From assembly GCA_002338515.1 (NCBI GenBank), contig DDIL01000162.1:1-6869 (forward strand): a stretch of 6,869 nt of DNA, read 5' to 3'. The notes under the pieces were generated by a model. It was not told the DNA's origin, made no database searches, and saw only the letters and a list, made by a program, of their open reading frames with translations. A program made the translations under genes and the position numbers. This document shows positions 5,561-6,869 of the stretch, piece by piece. The stretch is from Glaciecola sp. UBA1851. GTDB lineage: Bacteria > Pseudomonadota > Gammaproteobacteria > Enterobacterales > Alteromonadaceae. Position 1 is the first letter of the stretch, and each line of letters starts with the position of its first letter.

Positions 5561-5568
5561 AAGCAACT

Positions 5569-5943
5569 ATGTCGACTGATGTATCTGCGCCAGGAAAACA
5601 ACTAGCAAAAACAGGTATATTGGTGCAAATAACAGTCAGTATTTTTCTGTCATTAGTCACAAGTTTTGCCTTACCTTCACAACTAATAGCGGTTGCTATG
5701 GGTTGTATTAGTTTTGTAATACCTCACAGTTTATTTTCGTATTGGGTTTTCCGATACGCTGGAGCGACCAAAAATAGCTTGGTTGCACAAAGTTTTAGTC
5801 AAGGAATGAAGTTAAAACTAGTCCTGACAAGTATAATATTTATTGTTGCGTATTCTCAGTTTAATGTGCACCCTCTTTTTCTATTAGGTGCCTACGCAAT
5901 TGTGATGGTTAGCCAATGGCTAGCTATGTATTGGGCAAAGTAG
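5569..5943 (+). CDS. atpI: F0F1 ATP synthase assembly protein AtpI
   Basis: AtpI is a small inner-membrane protein encoded first in many bacterial atp operons. It is not a subunit of the finished enzyme, but helps assemble the c-ring and has been linked to Mg2+ uptake in some species. The 124 residues equal the usual size (about 126 in E. coli). Four hydrophobic segments are visible at about 14-34, 38-61, 82-97 and 101-121, and the FSQGMKLKLVLT stretch (76-87) fits the conserved segment before the third helix. An in-frame TAA at 5560-5562 fixes the ATG; the ribosome site is weak (TAGGT, ten bases away), fitting low expression relative to the structural subunits. The family is poorly conserved, so the call rests on topology, length and the following atpB. 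Confidence 0.88.
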   Translation: MSTDVSAPGKQLAKTGILVQITVSIFLSLVTSFALPSQLIAVAMGCISFVIPHSLFSYWVFRYAGATKNSLVAQSFSQGMKLKLVLTSIIFIVAYSQFNVHPLFLLGAYAIVMVSQWLAMYWAK

Positions 5944-5985
5944 TGTAGAAGTCGCGCTACTAATGTCGTAAAGACTTGCTTTCAA

Positions 5986-5991
5986 TATAAT
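5986..5991 (+). promoter_or_regulatory. Possible internal -10 box before atpB
   Basis: A perfect TATAAT lies 36 bases before atpB in the 84-bp atpI-atpB gap. The best -35 at 17 bp is poor (ATGTCG, 5963-5968, 3 of 6). A second TATAAT (6008-6013) is too close to the gene and has no -35. An internal promoter would allow atpB onward to be made in excess of atpI, but A+T richness makes chance TATAAT common here. Confidence 0.3.
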
Positions 5992-6027
5992 GTGAAAATT
6001 TTTGAATTATAATATTTGGACTAAACA

Positions 6028-6858
6028 ATGGCATACGAATCTACTACTGAATACATTCAGCACCATTTAACCAACGCTACTATGTGTACTGTTGAGGGCG
6101 AGGTTGCCTTTAACAAAGCATGTTCTGAAGCTGGTTTTTGGGCGTTGCATGTTGATACCCTCGCGTGGTCTATCGGACTGGGCATACTATTCTTATATTT
6201 ATTCCGTCGAACTGCTAAAAAAGCGACGACCGGTGTGCCGTCAAAAGGCCAAGCTTTCGTAGAGCTTATTGTAGAGTTTGTTGACGATAACGTAACCAGT
6301 ACGTTCCATGGAAAAAGTTCACTTATCGCGCCACTAGCATTAACTATATTTGTTTGGGTTCTTCTAATGAACTTAATGGACTTAGTACCAGTTGATGTTT
6401 TACCGTCAATTGCAGGCATGATTGGTCAATATGGATTTGGAATGGACCCTCATGATGTATACATGAAAGCCGTACCAACAACTGATTTAAACCTTACCTT
6501 CGCCTTAGCGTTGGGTGTGTTTATTCTAATTATTTTCTACTCAATTAAAATGAAAGGCATTGGTGGCTTTGCTAAAGAGCTAAGCATGCAGCCTTTCGGT
6601 CATTGGGCATTTATACCAGTTAACCTTGTACTAGAATTAGTGACGCTTTTCGCTCGTCCATTATCATTAGCACTTCGTTTATTTGGTAACTTATACGCAA
6701 GTGAATTGATATTTATACTTATCGCCACCATTGGCTTTTTCCAATTGCCTTTACACTTCATGTGGGTGGTGTTTCATATCTTGGATCGTCCACTTCAAAC
6801 CTTTATTTTCATGATGCTTACCATCGTGTATTTAAGCTTGGCGGGGGAAGACCACTAA
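6028..6858 (+). CDS. atpB: F0F1 ATP synthase subunit a (AtpB)
   Basis: Subunit a is the inner-membrane stator protein whose two half-channels carry protons to and from the c-ring. The 276 residues are close to the 271 of E. coli and align with it along most of the length: HVDTLAWSIGL (41-51), LIAPLALTIFVWVLLMNLMD (99-118), FYSIKMKGIGGF (170-181), QPFGHWAFIPVNLVLE (188-203) and LRLFGNLYASE (216-226). The essential stator Arg is Arg217 (E. coli R210); Glu203, Asn221, Glu226, His250 and Gln257 match E196, N214, E219, H245 and Q252. Ser225 stands where E. coli has Gly218. Asp253-Arg254-Pro255 replaces the hydrophobic residues expected between His250 and Gln257. The ATG is fixed by an in-frame TAA (6022-6024); GGA (6018-6020) is a modest ribosome site. 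atpE should follow beyond the window. Confidence 0.97.
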   Translation: MAYESTTEYIQHHLTNATMCTVEGEVAFNKACSEAGFWALHVDTLAWSIGLGILFLYLFRRTAKKATTGVPSKGQAFVELIVEFVDDNVTSTFHGKSSLIAPLALTIFVWVLLMNLMDLVPVDVLPSIAGMIGQYGFGMDPHDVYMKAVPTTDLNLTFALALGVFILIIFYSIKMKGIGGFAKELSMQPFGHWAFIPVNLVLELVTLFARPLSLALRLFGNLYASELIFILIATIGFFQLPLHFMWVVFHILDRPLQTFIFMMLTIVYLSLAGEDH

Positions 6859-6869
6859 TTTTTTATAAC

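Larger units (their letters stand above)
5092..5568. other. Long A+T-rich intergenic region between parB and atpI
   Basis: These 477 bases hold no convincing coding sequence; the ATG overlapping the parB stop gives only six codons. From left to right they contain overlapping short inverted repeats at 5172-5200, a 10-bp-stem hairpin (5235-5260), a 7-bp-stem hairpin (5299-5320), an isolated DnaA box (5418-5426), a 13-bp palindrome (5478-5490) and a candidate promoter (5496-5523). A further weak promoter-like pair, TTGAAC (5256-5261) and TATAAA (5280-5285, 18-bp spacer), leads to no gene. No G+C-rich terminator with a T run follows parB. Confidence 0.7.

Noticed and set aside
6057..6419. 120-codon - strand open frame opposite atpB
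   Set aside because: Shadow of the strongly conserved atpB frame, with no family features.

Overview
The window is the replication-origin neighbourhood of a low-GC, DNA-rich-in-A+T gammaproteobacterium. Gene order is oriC - mnmG - rsmG - parA - parB - atpI - atpB, all on the + strand and pointing away from the origin. The protein sequences resemble their Escherichia coli counterparts closely, for example AtpB with its FYSIKMKGIGGF and LRLFGN segments and MnmG with cysteines at positions 47 and 277. The A+T richness, together with parAB placed between rsmG and the atp operon, suggests a marine Alteromonadales member, possibly Colwelliaceae-like. That placement is inference; no genus can be fixed from this window.

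Bases 1-725 hold no convincing gene. From about 177 to 560 they carry the hallmarks of a chromosomal origin. There are four perfect TTATNCACA DnaA boxes (two on each strand) and one single-mismatch box within 232 bp, then a DNA-unwinding region on the mnmG side that is 92% A+T over 511-560. On the - strand this region holds three repeats resembling the E. coli 13-mers. The layout is the E. coli oriC layout flipped, with the unwinding element next to mnmG. Unusually, the whole 725 bp contains one GATC, and the 13-mer-like repeats begin TATC instead of GATC. A likely sigma70 promoter with a G+C-rich discriminator (642-669) drives mnmG.

Bases 726-3275 are mnmG and rsmG, three bases apart, encoding a tRNA wobble-uridine modification enzyme and the 16S rRNA G527 methyltransferase. 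After a 119-bp gap with its own TATAAT box come parA (GTG start) and parB, the chromosome-partition ATPase and CTPase/DNA-binding protein that segregate the origin. No parS site was found in the window.

Bases 5092-5568 form a 477-bp A+T-rich gap that probably carries the atp operon promoter (5496-5523), flanked by two perfect palindromes, plus several hairpins and an isolated DnaA box. atpI and atpB begin the F-type ATP synthase operon, which continues past the right edge. AtpB is intact, but has an unexpected Asp-Arg-Pro triplet in its last membrane helix, beside the conserved Gln that works with the essential Arg.

The window is mostly conserved core genome. The most unusual points are the GATC-poor origin, the atpB triplet, and the palindromes and DnaA box upstream of atpI.
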